Source of the DNA: Archaeoglobus veneficus SNP6
GTDB taxonomy: Archaea; Halobacteriota; Archaeoglobi; Archaeoglobales; Archaeoglobaceae
Length of the DNA: 64,000 nucleotides
Direction of reading: 5' to 3'
NCBI RefSeq assembly: GCF_000194625.1
Contig: NC_015320.1
Span: 1,348,612 to 1,412,611, forward strand
Positions 7,327 through 16,767 of the stretch are shown here, piece by piece (within the stretch, counting starts at the first letter, position 1; every line of letters begins with the position of its first letter). A program made the position numbers and the translations under genes. Under the pieces are notes generated by a model, which did no database searches, had not been told where the DNA came from, and saw only the letters and a program-made list of their open reading frames with translations.

Positions 7327-7707
7327 ATGTACACTTGGCTTGCAGTTGGTCTTGGTGGATTTGCCGGAGCAATTTTGAGATACTACATAAGTGGATGGAT
7401 GCAGAGCAGAACCTCCCTATTTCCCCTCGGTACCCTTTCAGTGAACTTCACTGGCTGTGTTCTTATTGGGCTGATAATGTATCTCTCCGAATACTGGGGG
7501 TTCTTCGACAGCGAGACGAGACTTTTCCTGACAATAGGTGTTCTCGGCTCATTCACGACAATGTCAACCTTCAGCTTTGAGACGTTCAAGATGCTGGAGA
7601 GTGGGGAATTCCTCCTGGCGCTTCTTTACACTTTCGGGACAATCAGTCTGTGTTTGCTCGGAGTGTATGTGGGCAAGCTTATTGCACTGAGTATATGGAG
7701 AACGTAA
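7327..7707 (+). CDS. crcB: Fluoride ion channel Fluc/CrcB
   Basis: 126 residues with four hydrophobic segments (about 1-18, 33-56, 64-86, 95-120), the normal size for a dual-topology Fluc monomer. The N-terminal VGLGGFAGAILRYYIS matches the family's GGxxGAxxRY, and GTLSVNFTGCVLIG contains the conserved GTLxxNxxG with the pore Asn. GVLGSFTTMSTFSFE carries the GxxGGfTTFSTF-type polar/phenylalanine track. It exports F- passively. TATTAAAAT (7297-7305) lies about 25 bases before the ATG, so the mRNA appears leaderless and without its own aptamer. Followed after 12 bases by a DUF190 gene. Confidence 0.92.
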   Translation: MYTWLAVGLGGFAGAILRYYISGWMQSRTSLFPLGTLSVNFTGCVLIGLIMYLSEYWGFFDSETRLFLTIGVLGSFTTMSTFSFETFKMLESGEFLLALLYTFGTISLCLLGVYVGKLIALSIWRT

Positions 7708-7719
7708 AGGGTGTCCGAT

Positions 7720-8052
7720 ATGAACGGAGAAGATGCCATCCTCCTGCGAATATACATAGGTGAATCGGACAGATACGGTGGAAAACCCCTGTACAAGTAT
7801 CTGGTGGAGTTCTTCAAGGAGCAGGGTCTTGCTGGAGCAACTGTTTTCAGAGGCATCATAGGTTTCGGAAAAACGAGCATAATTCACACAACCTCGGTTC
7901 TCAGGCTATCAACAGACCTCCCTGTGGTTGTAGAGGTTGTAGACAGAAAGGACAAAATAGAAAAGATAAAACCAAAACTTGCTGAAATCGTGAAGGAGGG
8001 GTTGATTACCGAGGAGAGAGTCAAGGTAGTTTTCTACGAAGGAAACGAGTGA
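7720..8052 (+). CDS. DUF190 (UPF0166) PII-like protein linked to CrcB
   Basis: 110 residues from ATG 7720, with AGGGTG as Shine-Dalgarno six bases upstream (a GTG at 7711 would add three residues). The sequence AILLRIYIGESDRYGGKPLYKYLVEF and GATVFRGIIGFGK is diagnostic of DUF190, a small ferredoxin-like/PII-like fold commonly next to crcB. Its biochemical role is not established; a regulatory or sensing role for the channel is suggested by conserved linkage. Confidence 0.85.
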   Translation: MNGEDAILLRIYIGESDRYGGKPLYKYLVEFFKEQGLAGATVFRGIIGFGKTSIIHTTSVLRLSTDLPVVVEVVDRKDKIEKIKPKLAEIVKEGLITEERVKVVFYEGNE

Positions 8053-8115
8053 AGAGTCTTTCGGCCTTGTCACTCTAAAGCAAAAGTTTATAATCTCACT
8101 ATTTTAGCTTGGGCG

Positions 8116-9687
8116 ATGAAAGTCCTTGTCACCGATCCGATACCAGATGAAGCGATACAACGAATGCGCAGCGAGGGGCTGGAAGTTGACGTCAGGACGG
8201 GCATAAGCGAGGATGAACTCGTTTCGATAATACCGGAATACGAGGCACTCGTTGTGAGGAGCGGCACAAAGGTAACGAGGCGAGTTATTGAGGCGGCAAA
8301 GAAGCTCAGGATAATCGGAAGGGCTGGCGTGGGCGTTGACAATATAGACGTTCAGGCTGCAACGCAGCACGGCATAATCGTCGTAAACGCCCCTGGCGGT
8401 AATTCTGTTTCCACGGCTGAGCATACACTTGCTCTGATCCTCGCAGTCGCAAGGAGGATCCCACAGGCAGATAGAAGCGTCAAGGAGGGTAGATGGGAAA
8501 GAAAGAAGTTCATAGGTATGGAACTTAGGGGCAAAACCATAGGCGTCATAGGTCTCGGCAAGGTCGGATTCGAAGTTGCGAAGCGTGCAAAGGCTCTGGA
8601 AATGAACGTGCTTGCATATGACCCCTACATAAGCGAGGAAAGAGCCAAGGAAATTGGAGCGAAACTCGTGGACCTCGACGAGCTTCTGAAGAGTTCTGAC
8701 ATCGTGACGATCCATGTACCAAAAACAAAGGAGACTGAGGGACTGATATCCCGCGAGAAGATTGCCATCATGAAGGATGGAGCATATCTAATAAACTGCG
8801 CGAGAGGGGGACTTGTTGACGAAAAAGCACTGTACGATGCCCTGAAAGAGGGCAAGCTCGCTGGAGCTGCCCTGGATGTTTACGAGAAAGAGCCGCCCGA
8901 TGCAAACAACCCGCTTTTCACCCTCGAAAATGTGGTTACCACTCCCCACCTCGGTGCATCGACGAAAGAGGCGCAGATAAGCGTCGGCATGACTGTTGCC
9001 AATGAAATCATCAACATGGCGAAAGGACTGCCCGTCAGAAATGCAGTAAACCTACCAAGTATGGATGCGAGAGAGTACGAGTACATCATGCCCTACCTCA
9101 AACTCGCGGAAAAAATGGGGAGGCTTGCAGCCTCCAGACTCAGGGCAGTTAGAAGCGTAAGAATTACATTCAGGGGGAGGCTCGCTGAAGTCAAGACGGA
9201 GTTCGTGACAAGGGCTCTGCTGAAGGGGCTTCTTGAGGGCATAGTGTCTAACATCAACCTCGTTTCTGCGCTTCCAGTAGCGAGAGAGCGTGGAATTGCT
9301 ATCGAGGAAACGAGGGGTGATGTCGAGAGTTACGAGAGCCTTCTCGAGGCTGAAATAAGTAACGGTGAGCGCAGCATCAGCATAGCAGGTACATGCTTCG
9401 GCAGCGAGTACCGCATAGTCAGAATTGACCGCTACAAGGTGGACTTCGTGCCGGAAGGCCACTATGTGATTTCTCTTCACGAAGATAAGCCGGGAGTTAT
9501 CGGCAGAGTTGGAACACTCTTCGGAAAGCACAACATAAACATCGCCGGTATGCTCGTAGGCAGGTACGGTGGGAGAGGTGGAGTGCAGCTAATGCTGCTT
9601 CTCGTTGATGACCCGCCAAGCGATGAAGTGCTCGACGAAATGGTCAAGCTCGATGGAATAATTGATGCCGTTTACGTCCACCTCTAA
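8116..9687 (+). CDS. serA: D-3-phosphoglycerate dehydrogenase
   Basis: 523 residues, the usual length of the long archaeal/bacterial form. Catalyses NAD-dependent oxidation of 3-phosphoglycerate to 3-phosphohydroxypyruvate, the first step of serine synthesis. Visible: N-terminal substrate domain with [19 protein letters not shown]-binding [20 protein letters not shown] (about 139-158); active-site [14 protein letters not shown] and [10 protein letters not shown] with the catalytic His of the Arg/Glu/His set; an intervening ASB-like domain (about 320-440); and a C-terminal ACT domain starting [18 protein letters not shown] (about 450-523), which in this family gives feedback by serine. TTTATAATC at 8087-8095 serves as TATA box. 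Confidence 0.95.
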   Translation: MKVLVTDPIPDEAIQRMRSEGLEVDVRTGISEDELVSIIPEYEALVVRSGTKVTRRVIEAAKKLRIIGRAGVGVDNIDVQAATQHGIIVVNAPGGNSVSTAEHTLALILAVARRIPQADRSVKEGRWERKKFIGMELRGKTIGVIGLGKVGFEVAKRAKALEMNVLAYDPYISEERAKEIGAKLVDLDELLKSSDIVTIHVPKTKETEGLISREKIAIMKDGAYLINCARGGLVDEKALYDALKEGKLAGAALDVYEKEPPDANNPLFTLENVVTTPHLGASTKEAQISVGMTVANEIINMAKGLPVRNAVNLPSMDAREYEYIMPYLKLAEKMGRLAASRLRAVRSVRITFRGRLAEVKTEFVTRALLKGLLEGIVSNINLVSALPVARERGIAIEETRGDVESYESLLEAEISNGERSISIAGTCFGSEYRIVRIDRYKVDFVPEGHYVISLHEDKPGVIGRVGTLFGKHNINIAGMLVGRYGGRGGVQLMLLLVDDPPSDEVLDEMVKLDGIIDAVYVHL

Positions 9688-9711
9688 TTTTTGTTTCATT
9701 TAATTTTTGTT
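9688..9711 (+). terminator. T-rich termination region after serA
   Basis: Two runs of T (TTTTTG at 9688 and again near 9701) follow directly on the serA stop codon, the usual form of an archaeal terminator. No hairpin is needed. Confidence 0.4.
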
Positions 9712-9786
9712 ATATGAATTATTCATGCACAATTCATTCCGGTCTATAATTCACAATTATCAACTCCATCACCACAGTTTTCTCAA

Positions 9787-9798
9787 AGTATATATACT
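9787..9798 (+). promoter_or_regulatory. Palindromic TATA region of the Lrp-like gene
   Basis: AGTATATATACT is a perfect 12-base palindrome containing the TATA box, about 21-32 bases before the ATG at 9819. Lrp-type proteins often repress themselves at palindromic sites overlapping the TATA box; this is a candidate. Confidence 0.45.
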
Positions 9799-9818
9799 AT
9801 CAAAATCAACTTAGTGTG

Positions 9819-10250
9819 ATGAGAAGAATCATAGATGCTAAAGATAGAAAGATTATCGAAATCCTGAAGGAGGATGCTCGAACCCCCTTCACAAGGATTG
9901 CGAAGGAGTTGGGTATTACCGAGGCTGCCGTGAGGAAGAGAGTCAAGAACCTCGAGGAGAGAGGAGTTATAAAAAAATACACGGTTGAAGTTGATGGCTC
10001 AAAGCTCGGGTACAATGTCACGGCTCTGACGGGCGTGGATACAGAGCCCGACAAATTTCTGGAAATAGCAAAGAAGCTCAAAGAGTATGATTTCACATAT
10101 AACGTTTACATTACGAGTGGAGACCACATGATAATGACCGAAATCTGGGCCAAGGACAGAGAGGGGCTTATGAAAATTCTGGCAGAGATTGGAGGGCTCG
10201 ATGGAGTTAAGAGAGTCTGCCCAGCCATCGTACTCGAGAAGATAAAGTAA
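9819..10250 (+). CDS. Lrp/AsnC-family transcriptional regulator
   Basis: 143 residues from ATG 9819 (a GTG immediately before is equally possible). The N-terminal HTH is [19 protein letters not shown] plus [20 protein letters not shown], canonical for Lrp/AsnC. It is followed by a RAM effector domain (about 65-143) with [19 protein letters not shown] and [18 protein letters not shown]. It likely forms dimers or octamers that sense an amino acid or related ligand. Position just after serA suggests amino-acid control, but the intergenic space and own promoter show separate transcription. Confidence 0.9.
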   Translation: MRRIIDAKDRKIIEILKEDARTPFTRIAKELGITEAAVRKRVKNLEERGVIKKYTVEVDGSKLGYNVTALTGVDTEPDKFLEIAKKLKEYDFTYNVYITSGDHMIMTEIWAKDREGLMKILAEIGGLDGVKRVCPAIVLEKIK

Positions 10251-10281
10251 GTAGAAACATTCTTCATGTATTAGAGTCAAT

Positions 10282-10347
10282 AATTGCCAGTAGTAATACT
10301 GGCAATTGCAGTTAACATTTCGAGCCTGAGCGCTTCTGGTCGAAATG
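10282..10347. repeat. Two successive inverted repeats between the Lrp gene and IS6 element
   Basis: The first is perfect: AATTGCCAGTA (10282-10292), loop GTAA, TACTGGCAATT (10297-10307). The second has CATTTCGA (10316-10323) and TCGAAATG (10340-10347) with a 16-base loop. There is no T-run straight after either one. They may be a processed terminator, a structured RNA or an old element remnant. Confidence 0.4.
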
Positions 10348-10393
10348 CTGAATGGAGCGGACATACAGACTTTGAGCAGAAGATGATGTATGT

Positions 10394-11088
10394 GGCAGTG
10401 TCAAAATAACAAAAAATAAATAACTAAGATACAACTTATGCAGCCTGCGCTAAGCCAGTTGGTAGATTACGTCAAGTCTACAAAAGTCTTTCGAAGGAAC
10501 AGGAAAGATGTGGAACTTAAAATACTTGCAGCATTATTATACTTCTTTGGCCTTTCTTTGAGAAAAACAAGTGATTTTCTATCTTTATTCGAAGAAATAA
10601 GTCACGAATCTGTTAGGATTTACTACCATAGACTCAAAACAGTCTTAAAACAACCAGAAAAGAAGAAAAGAAGACTTGTTGCGATAGATGAAACAAAAAT
10701 AAAACTGGAAAAGAAACAAATCTTTGTTTGGGCTGCTATAGACGTTGATACCATGGAATGCCTAGCTATATGGGCTTCTGGAGGAAGAGGAAGCTTTGAA
10801 GCTTACGTTTTCCTTAGAGAAGTTCTCAAGCATTGCGAAAACAAGCCAGAGATCGTTGTTGATAGAGGTTTCTGGTATCTGTGGGCTTTGAAAAGGTTAG
10901 GGCTGAGATACAGGCATGAAACGTTTGGTAGAAGAAATGCTGTAGAAGGATTCTTTTCGAGGTTTAAAGAGAGAACGAAGAGGTTCTGGAACAGATTTCC
11001 ATTCAGGAGTTCTTTTGTCTCTGTACAGAGCTGGTTGGAGAGCTTTATGGCCTTCTACAACTACTGGAGGTGTTAACTTGACACTACC
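10394..11088 (+). mobile_element. IS6-family insertion sequence, 695 bp, intact ends
   Basis: Imperfect 18-base terminal inverted repeats: GGCAGTGTCAAAATAACA (10394-10411) against the complement of 11071-11088, which reads GGTAGTGTCAAGTTAACA, 15 of 18 equal. The GGCAnTGT start resembles IS26/IS6 ends. The element is flanked by a perfect 9-base direct repeat, GATGTATGT (10385-10393 and 11089-11097), matching the roughly 8-base target duplication of IS6. Size is normal. The perfect duplication and uninterrupted transposase suggest a recent insertion into the Lrp/phosphoribosyltransferase intergenic space. Confidence 0.85.
10438..11076 (+). CDS. IS6-family DDE transposase
   Basis: 212 residues. 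N-terminal HTH region (about 22-60: KILAALLYFFGLSLRKTSDFL). DDE core: first Asp in RLVAIDETKIK (about 83), second in IVVDRGFWYLWAL (about 141), Glu in RRNAVEGFFSRFKERTKRFWN (about 166). The C-terminal SFMAFYNYWR is typical of the archaeal IS6 branch. Start ATG at 10438 lies 26 bases after the left inverted repeat. It looks complete and functional. It would catalyse replicative transposition of the surrounding element. Confidence 0.9.
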   Translation: MQPALSQLVDYVKSTKVFRRNRKDVELKILAALLYFFGLSLRKTSDFLSLFEEISHESVRIYYHRLKTVLKQPEKKKRRLVAIDETKIKLEKKQIFVWAAIDVDTMECLAIWASGGRGSFEAYVFLREVLKHCENKPEIVVDRGFWYLWALKRLGLRYRHETFGRRNAVEGFFSRFKERTKRFWNRFPFRSSFVSVQSWLESFMAFYNYWRC

Positions 11089-11113
11089 GATGTATGTAGC
11101 CGGTACGTAATTT

Positions 11114-11746
11114 CTACATGACGTCAACATCTTCGAGAGCCCGTAGAACATCTTCATCGCTCAGTTCTCGGAAGTCGTAGTAGTATTCGGCTACTGCAAA
11201 GGGTGAATACGCCTGGACGTTCAAAACTACCACCTCGTCCGCGTAGTCCTCAAGCAGTTCTACCGTGGTCTCAGGAGCGCAGGGGGCCGCAGCTATTATT
11301 TTTCCGGCGTTTTTATTTCTCAAAAGTTCTATTGCCGCAATAGCTGTGTATCCAGTAGCAAAACCATCGTCAACAAGTAGCACGGTTTTTCCATCCAGAT
11401 CATGTATTTCACCCTCACCTTTTCTGTAAACGTTTACTCTCCTCTCTACTTCCTTCTTAACATTTTCAGCGATTCCCCATATCTCGTCATCGCTGAGACC
11501 GGTCCTGTTAACGATTTTCTTGTTGAGGTAAATGGAGCCGTCTTCTGCCACTGCCCCGAAGCCTGCTTCAGGGTTCAATGGTACCGGAAGCTTCCTAACG
11601 CCTACTATCAGAAGGGGTTTTCCCCTCTCTTTTGCAATTTCAGCTGCTACGATGACTCCACCCCGAGGTATCCCCGCAACGACATCGAAATCAACATCGA
11701 GCTTCGAAAGCTCTCTTCCCGCATGAGTTCTGTCACGATATATCAT
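11114..11746 (-). CDS. Predicted phosphoribosyltransferase (COG1926 type)
   Basis: 210 residues. The 13-residue PRPP-binding motif is plain: TVLLVDDGFATGYTA (about 120-134). An upstream VVAGIPRGGVIVA and a flexible loop with NPEAGFGAVAEDGSIYLN are typical of this COG, which is often found alone or with dienelactone-hydrolase domains. A C-terminal AYSPFAVAEYYYDFRELSDEDV is conserved in such proteins. The physiological base substrate is unknown. The IS6 element lies just beyond its 3' end, so it is not disrupted. Confidence 0.8.
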   Translation of the reverse strand: MIYRDRTHAGRELSKLDVDFDVVAGIPRGGVIVAAEIAKERGKPLLIVGVRKLPVPLNPEAGFGAVAEDGSIYLNKKIVNRTGLSDDEIWGIAENVKKEVERRVNVYRKGEGEIHDLDGKTVLLVDDGFATGYTAIAAIELLRNKNAGKIIAAAPCAPETTVELLEDYADEVVVLNVQAYSPFAVAEYYYDFRELSDEDVLRALEDVDVM

Positions 11747-11820
11747 AATTAACTACATTGTCGGCATCATATAACAGTCTTTGCCAAAGCTTTTTTAAAC
11801 CAGCTCCGAACATTAGTTCG

Positions 11821-11976
11821 ATGAAGGTTGCAGAGGGCATTGCAGTCATCCTCGGAATGCTCGTTCCATTTACCTTCAAAAGCTACAGCCTTGCAGCCTA
11901 CCTTTACTGGATAACCTTCACAACGGCGTATCTCATCTACGTGGCATTCACAACGAGGAGGTGGATCCGTGAATGA
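11821..11976 (+). CDS. Small membrane subunit paired with the sodium:solute symporter
   Basis: 51 residues from ATG 11821 with two hydrophobic stretches (about 4-22 and 24-44) and a basic tail TTRRWIRE. The TATA-like CTTTTTTAAACC (about 11790) lies roughly 26-30 bases before the start. It overlaps the next gene by eight bases, and the Shine-Dalgarno of the symporter lies in its last codons. Short two-helix partners of this kind precede some SSS-family symporters (DUF3311-like). The pairing is the main evidence; function is inferred. Confidence 0.65.
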   Translation: MKVAEGIAVILGMLVPFTFKSYSLAAYLYWITFTTAYLIYVAFTTRRWIRE

Positions 11977-13345
11977 GTTCCACGCTTTGCTCGCCGCCTA
12001 CGCCGTAGCAGGCACGGCAATAGCACTATACGCAAGGAAGTTAGGAGTAAAGGATCATGTTGATTTCTTCATAGCAGGGAGAAACGTCAGCGGAGTTATT
12101 TCCGCTTTAACATACGCGGCAACAACGTATTCCGCGTTCATGATGGTTGGTCTCGTAGGCTACACATATGCGAGCGGGGTTGGCGCGGCAGCATTCGAAC
12201 TTTTCTACCTCGTCGGTACACTCTTCCTTCTTTCGACCTTCGCTCGTAAAATATGGCAGATAGCAAAAGACTACGAAATTGTCTCACCCGCGGAGCTCAT
12301 AGGACACTTTCATGGTAGAAGTGCAGCCATCGCCGCAGCCCTCGTATCGCTTATCGCCCTCATACCTTACACATCCATTCAGATTATAGGCGTTTCTCTG
12401 CTTCTTGAAAAAACCGGAATCACATACACCAGCGCCGTCTTTGTAACTACTGCCCTTGTGGTGCTGTGGGCTCTGATAGGAGGTCTGAGAGGTGTTGCGT
12501 GGACTGATGCCGTGCAGGGAGGCGTTATGCTTTTTGCAGCAGTTGCAGCGGTACTCTGGGTATACCAGTGGGGCTTCTCGGACGTTTCCTTCATCTCAGA
12601 AGTTGAAAGGCTCGGTGAGCTTCTTGTGGTCCCCAACAGCTTCTGGACGCCCGCAAAATTCGCCGGCCTTACTGTTCCGTGGTTCTTCTTTGCCCTCACC
12701 AACCCACAGGTCGTGCAGCGCCTGTTCATCCCAAAAGACAGCAATGCCCTCAGAAAGATGATTCTGCTTTTCGGAGGCTTTGGACTCATCTACACCGTGC
12801 TCGTCACGTTCCTCGGATTAGAACTCAGGACGCTTACAGAGATAGGAAAATTCCCGCTCGTAAGCAATGCTGATGCGGTAACCCCAACCCTTCTAACGCT
12901 GATGCCCGGCTGGCTTTTCCTGCTCGTAGCGTTCAGCATACTCGCAGCAGCGATTACAACTGCGAACTCAATAGTACTGGCGCTGTCCTCCATCGTTTCG
13001 AGGGACATCGCAGGAGAAAAAGGCCTCGCTGTTGGTCAAGTAGCGGTTCTCGGCATCTCGATGGCTGTAGCTGTCTTCGCCCTGATGAGACCGGGCTACA
13101 TAGTCGAGCTTGCAGTGCTGTCGTCCACAATTCTGCTCAGCCTGCTTCCTCCGACTCTCGCCATTCTCGGAGTCTTGCCTCTCGGAAGGCGCGCCGGAGC
13201 AATCACAATTCTGATGGGTACCTTTACTGCAATAATGCTAATGGCATTGCACATTACTCCTGCAGGGATTCCTGCATCTCTGTGGGTTCTGTTTGTCTCA
13301 CTGGCCATCTATACAGCACTAACCTTCAAGCAGCGCTCTCGATAG
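11969..13345 (+). CDS. Sodium:solute symporter, SSS family
   Basis: 458 residues with about 12-13 hydrophobic helices. The N-terminal DFFIAGRNVSGVISALTYAA and TTYSAFMMVGLVGYTYASG match the SSS signature (family including PanF, PutP and MctP). GTG start at 11969, nine bases after GAGGAGGTGG (11955-11964), an excellent Shine-Dalgarno. Other family marks: WALIGGLRGVAWTDAVQGG and AAAITTANSIVLALSSIVSRDI, which contribute to Na+ binding. The substrate is not determinable; short monocarboxylates or amino acids are usual. Its 3' end overlaps the convergent prs gene by 27 bases. Confidence 0.88.
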   Translation: MNEFHALLAAYAVAGTAIALYARKLGVKDHVDFFIAGRNVSGVISALTYAATTYSAFMMVGLVGYTYASGVGAAAFELFYLVGTLFLLSTFARKIWQIAKDYEIVSPAELIGHFHGRSAAIAAALVSLIALIPYTSIQIIGVSLLLEKTGITYTSAVFVTTALVVLWALIGGLRGVAWTDAVQGGVMLFAAVAAVLWVYQWGFSDVSFISEVERLGELLVVPNSFWTPAKFAGLTVPWFFFALTNPQVVQRLFIPKDSNALRKMILLFGGFGLIYTVLVTFLGLELRTLTEIGKFPLVSNADAVTPTLLTLMPGWLFLLVAFSILAAAITTANSIVLALSSIVSRDIAGEKGLAVGQVAVLGISMAVAVFALMRPGYIVELAVLSSTILLSLLPPTLAILGVLPLGRRAGAITILMGTFTAIMLMALHITPAGIPASLWVLFVSLAIYTALTFKQRSR

Positions 13346-14173
13346 AAGAGGTGCAACGCTAACGTAGCTTATGGGGCTTGGAACCGTATCCGTACCAACG
13401 ACCTCTTCAGCTCCGTTTTCAAGTATTCTCCGGAGAGCGTCAGACGTCAAAACAGGATGCGTGCACATTACGTAGATTTTTCCGCAACCAGCCCTCTTCA
13501 GAACCTTGATTGCCTGCACGACGGTAGCGCCAGTGGAAATCATATCATCAACTATTATTACATCCCTCCCTTCGACATCTGCGGGAGCGGACTCGATTAT
13601 GACATTCTCTGCATCGACCCTTATCTTCCTCATGTACCGATAATCTGCTCCGAGTTTTTCGGCAACTATTGATGCCCACCTGACCGCCTCCTCGTCCGGC
13701 CCAATCACTACAGGATCGCTGACGTCAAAGTTTCTCGCGTACTCTGCAAGTTCCTCCATCGCAGTCAGGTTTACGACTTCAAAGGGAAATTCATCCACCA
13801 TCCTTTCAAGATGGAAATCAACGACGTACATACGGTCGATGCACGAGAAAATCCTTGCAATGATTCTGATAGGGAAAGCTTCGCCCCTAATCACTCTTTC
13901 CCTCGAGTAAGGAAAGTACGGAAACACGGCAAAAACTCTCTCTGCCCCATACTCCTTGAGCGTTTCCGCAAGGAATAAAGACTCCATTAACATCTCGTCG
14001 GGATTGTGGGCAAGAGAGTTCACAATTACTACATCCCCACGCACCTCGCCAGAGATCCTCACGTACTTTTCTCCGCTCGGCAATTTTTCGAGTTGTGCAT
14101 ATCCGAGCCTGAAGCCAGTGAGGCGAGACAGCTTTACCGCCATCAGACCCTGAGAACCAGGTATCAGCAGCAT
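13319..14173 (-). CDS. prs: Ribose-phosphate pyrophosphokinase (PRPP synthetase)
   Basis: 284 residues, the short archaeal form. Makes PRPP from ribose 5-phosphate and ATP. N-terminal half-domain contains LPSGEKYVRISGEVRGDVVIV and the catalytic flexible-loop region YFPYSRERVIRGEAFP; VVDFHLERMVDEF corresponds to the HDLH-type metal site. The PRPP-binding DVIIVDDMISTGATV lies at about 206-220. The C-terminus is slightly short and hydrophobic. PRPP feeds purC, carAB and the phosphoribosyltransferase nearby. Confidence 0.93.
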   Translation of the reverse strand: MLLIPGSQGLMAVKLSRLTGFRLGYAQLEKLPSGEKYVRISGEVRGDVVIVNSLAHNPDEMLMESLFLAETLKEYGAERVFAVFPYFPYSRERVIRGEAFPIRIIARIFSCIDRMYVVDFHLERMVDEFPFEVVNLTAMEELAEYARNFDVSDPVVIGPDEEAVRWASIVAEKLGADYRYMRKIRVDAENVIIESAPADVEGRDVIIVDDMISTGATVVQAIKVLKRAGCGKIYVMCTHPVLTSDALRRILENGAEEVVGTDTVPSPISYVSVAPLLSRALLEG

Positions 14174-14214
14174 CGAGACACATTACAAAAAAAGAGATAT
14201 TTAGTTTTTGTCAG

Positions 14215-14988
14215 TTAGTTTTTGTCAGTCTTGCGGGGAAAGTACTCGAGGAGTTCTACGGGTATGGGCAGAACGACTGTCGTACCCTGCTCCGAAGCAG
14301 CCTCGTTTATCGTTTGAAGAACTCTGAGCATCATTGCGCCCCTGCTTTGCGCCAGTATGTCTGCCGCTTCTCTGAGCTTAATTGCTGCTTGCAGTTCCGC
14401 ATCGGCCCTGATTATCTTCGCTCTTCTTTCTCTCTCTGCCTCGGCCTGCATTGCCATTGCACGCTGCATCTCCTTCGGTAGTTCGACGTCCTTTATTTCT
14501 ACGGCAGTAACCTTAATTCCCCACGGATTTGTCGCCTCATCGATAATCTGCTGGAGCTTGACGTTAAGCTTGTCCCTCTCCGAAAGCACCTCGTCGAGCT
14601 CAGCCTGACCTATCACGCTTCTGAGCGTTGTTTGAGCAATCTGGGCCGTGGCGAAGCGGTAGTCAAGGACTTCTGTTACAGCCTTTTCAGGATCGACGAC
14701 GCGGTAATAAACCACTGCGTTGACCCTGACGGTAACGTTATCCCTCGTAACCACTTCCTGCGATGGAACGTCATACGTTGCCGTTCTCAGATCGACTATG
14801 ACCATTGTTTCGAGGATTGGAATAACGAAGAAGAGTCCCGGCCCCCTCGCACCAACGAGTCTTCCAAGCCTGAAGATTACACCACGCTCGTACTCTTTCA
14901 CGACTCTTATCGCCGAAAGGAGAAAGAGAATTACGACTGCGACCAGCCCTACGAATATCAGATTTACGTTAGCCGGTATTAAATCCAT
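14215..14988 (-). CDS. Slipin / stomatin-like SPFH-domain membrane protein
   Basis: 257 residues from ATG 14988. A TATA-like box lies about 25 bases upstream and GAGGT eight bases upstream; a GTG at 15003 would add five residues. One N-terminal hydrophobic hairpin (about 8-30) is followed by the SPFH domain ([43 protein letters not shown]) and a charged helical coiled-coil region ([20 protein letters not shown]). Slipins organise membrane microdomains and often pair with an NfeD protease, which is not seen here. Confidence 0.9.
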   Translation of the reverse strand: MDLIPANVNLIFVGLVAVVILFLLSAIRVVKEYERGVIFRLGRLVGARGPGLFFVIPILETMVIVDLRTATYDVPSQEVVTRDNVTVRVNAVVYYRVVDPEKAVTEVLDYRFATAQIAQTTLRSVIGQAELDEVLSERDKLNVKLQQIIDEATNPWGIKVTAVEIKDVELPKEMQRAMAMQAEAERERRAKIIRADAELQAAIKLREAADILAQSRGAMMLRVLQTINEAASEQGTTVVLPIPVELLEYFPRKTDKN

Positions 14989-15058
14989 ATCTCTACCTCG
15001 CACACGACCTATAAATACGTTTGGAGTGGTTCAAAAATGTAGATAGATCAGAGGAATG

Positions 15059-16534
15059 TTACTTGGCCATACTCTTTGCGTAGCAGAGGGCTGCAATCGT
15101 CGCAGCAACAACTTCCTCCTTTGTCAGCTCCTCTTCCCAGAATATCTCCGCTAGTTTCTTCTTCAAAGGCTGGAGCTCCTCTGTAATCTTCTTTATGCTC
15201 TCCTTTATGTTCTGCTCCTCTATGAACTTGGTGTGTGTTTCGCCTCTGACAAAAGCCTCGTTATGCATCACGGCCATGTGGAACGGTATATTCGTCTCAA
15301 CGCCGTCTATTATGTAACCGTGCAGTGCTCTCCGCATTCGCTGGATCGCTTCCATTCTGTCGTTGCCCCAAACCGAGAGCTTTGAAATCATGGGGTCGTA
15401 GTAGGGCGTTATCTCGCAGCCCATGTGGATGCCGCTATCAACCCTGACACCAATACCGCCGGGGCTGCGATAGTGGACGATTACGCCCGTTTTTGGAAGG
15501 AACGTGATGGGATCCTCAGCGTAAATTCTGCACTCTATCGCATGCCCTCTGAATTCGACGTCTTCCTGCTCGTGCTGCAGAGGTTCTCCGTCGGCAATCC
15601 GAATCTGGTACTTCACAATGTCGATGCCCGTAATTAACTCGGTAATTGGATGCTCAACCTGAACACGGGTGTTCATCTCGAGGAAGTAGAACTCTCCTTC
15701 GTAATAGAGAAACTCCATGGTACCGGCGTTCGTATAGCCTATGTGCCTAGCACCTTTAACCGCAAGTCTGCCAATCTTCTCCCTCGTTTCTTCGTCAACG
15801 ACTGGCGAGGGGGCCTCTTCTATAACCTTCTGGTGTCTGCGCTGAATGCTGCACTCCCTCTCGCCGAGATGTATGACGTTGCCGTGCTCATCTGCAAGAA
15901 CCTGAAACTCAATGTGTCTCGGTTTTGGCATGTACTTTTCGATATAAACTGCCGGATCTCTGAAGTATTTCTCACCCAGTGTTTTAGAGCGATGGTATGC
16001 GGCTTCAAGCTCTTCTTCGGTCCATGCTATGGATATGCCAATGCCACCCCCACCGCCAGATGCTTTTATTGCTACAGGATAGCCTATTTTTTCAGCCCAC
16101 TTGTACGCATCGTCGAGATTTCTTAATTCGGGGCTGCCAGGCACAACGGGCACGCCTGCCTCACTCATTAACTTCCTTGCGTTAAGCTTGGAGCCCATCG
16201 CTTCGATGACATCCGGCGACGGCCCTATGAACTTGATTCCTTCCTCCTCGCATCTCCTTGCGAACTCAGCATTCTCAGCGAGAAATCCATAACCAGGATG
16301 AATTGCTTCGCATTCTGCCTTCTTAGCGACCTCTATTATCTTGTCTATGTTGAGGTAGCTGTCCTTCGGCTCCGGCTTTCCTATCCAGTAAGCCTCATCA
16401 GCGTAAACACGATGGAACGACTTTTTGTCGGCGGTGCTATATACGGCAACCGTAGAAATGTCCAGCTCCTTGCAAGCGCGCATGATTCTTACCGCAATCT
16501 CACCCCTGTTGGCAACGAGTATCTTGCGGAACAT
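15059..16534 (-). CDS. pycA: Biotin carboxylase subunit (pyruvate carboxylase subunit A type)
   Basis: 491 residues. It carboxylates biotin on a partner protein with ATP and bicarbonate. Motifs: N-terminal [21 protein letters not shown]-grasp glycine loop [11 protein letters not shown] (about 157-167); [35 protein letters not shown] with catalytic Glu/Arg; and [13 protein letters not shown]. The extra C-terminal ~40 residues match the length of archaeal PycA rather than the bacterial AccC. The B subunit with the carboxyltransferase and biotin lysine is not in the window. TATA-like ATTTAAAT lies roughly 26-33 bases before the ATG. Confidence 0.92.
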   Translation of the reverse strand: MFRKILVANRGEIAVRIMRACKELDISTVAVYSTADKKSFHRVYADEAYWIGKPEPKDSYLNIDKIIEVAKKAECEAIHPGYGFLAENAEFARRCEEEGIKFIGPSPDVIEAMGSKLNARKLMSEAGVPVVPGSPELRNLDDAYKWAEKIGYPVAIKASGGGGGIGISIAWTEEELEAAYHRSKTLGEKYFRDPAVYIEKYMPKPRHIEFQVLADEHGNVIHLGERECSIQRRHQKVIEEAPSPVVDEETREKIGRLAVKGARHIGYTNAGTMEFLYYEGEFYFLEMNTRVQVEHPITELITGIDIVKYQIRIADGEPLQHEQEDVEFRGHAIECRIYAEDPITFLPKTGVIVHYRSPGGIGVRVDSGIHMGCEITPYYDPMISKLSVWGNDRMEAIQRMRRALHGYIIDGVETNIPFHMAVMHNEAFVRGETHTKFIEEQNIKESIKKITEELQPLKKKLAEIFWEEELTKEEVVAATIAALCYAKSMAK

Positions 16535-16767
16535 CGCTGCTCGTTTGCCTCACAATTTAAATAATTTTTCAGGATTCATCACTCAGGGCAGAAGTTCTGG
16601 AAAGTGCATTAAAAGTAAGAGCAGGAATGTACTAACATAGGCACGGGCGTTGTGACAAGGAAGTACTAGACAATGATCCCCCAAAGAAGTGTTTTCAATT
16701 CGGCAACCATAACATACAAGAACTTAAGCGGATACCTTTTTAAGAGAACAGAGTAAGTGTTTGAGAG

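Noticed and set aside
7311-7580. Alternative frame overlapping crcB
   Set aside because: The crcB frame has clear Fluc signatures and a leaderless promoter; the other frame has neither.
10310-10393. C/D-box guide RNA near the IS6 element (CTGA copies, GATGATG)
   Set aside because: No correct RTGATGA C box with the right spacing is present.
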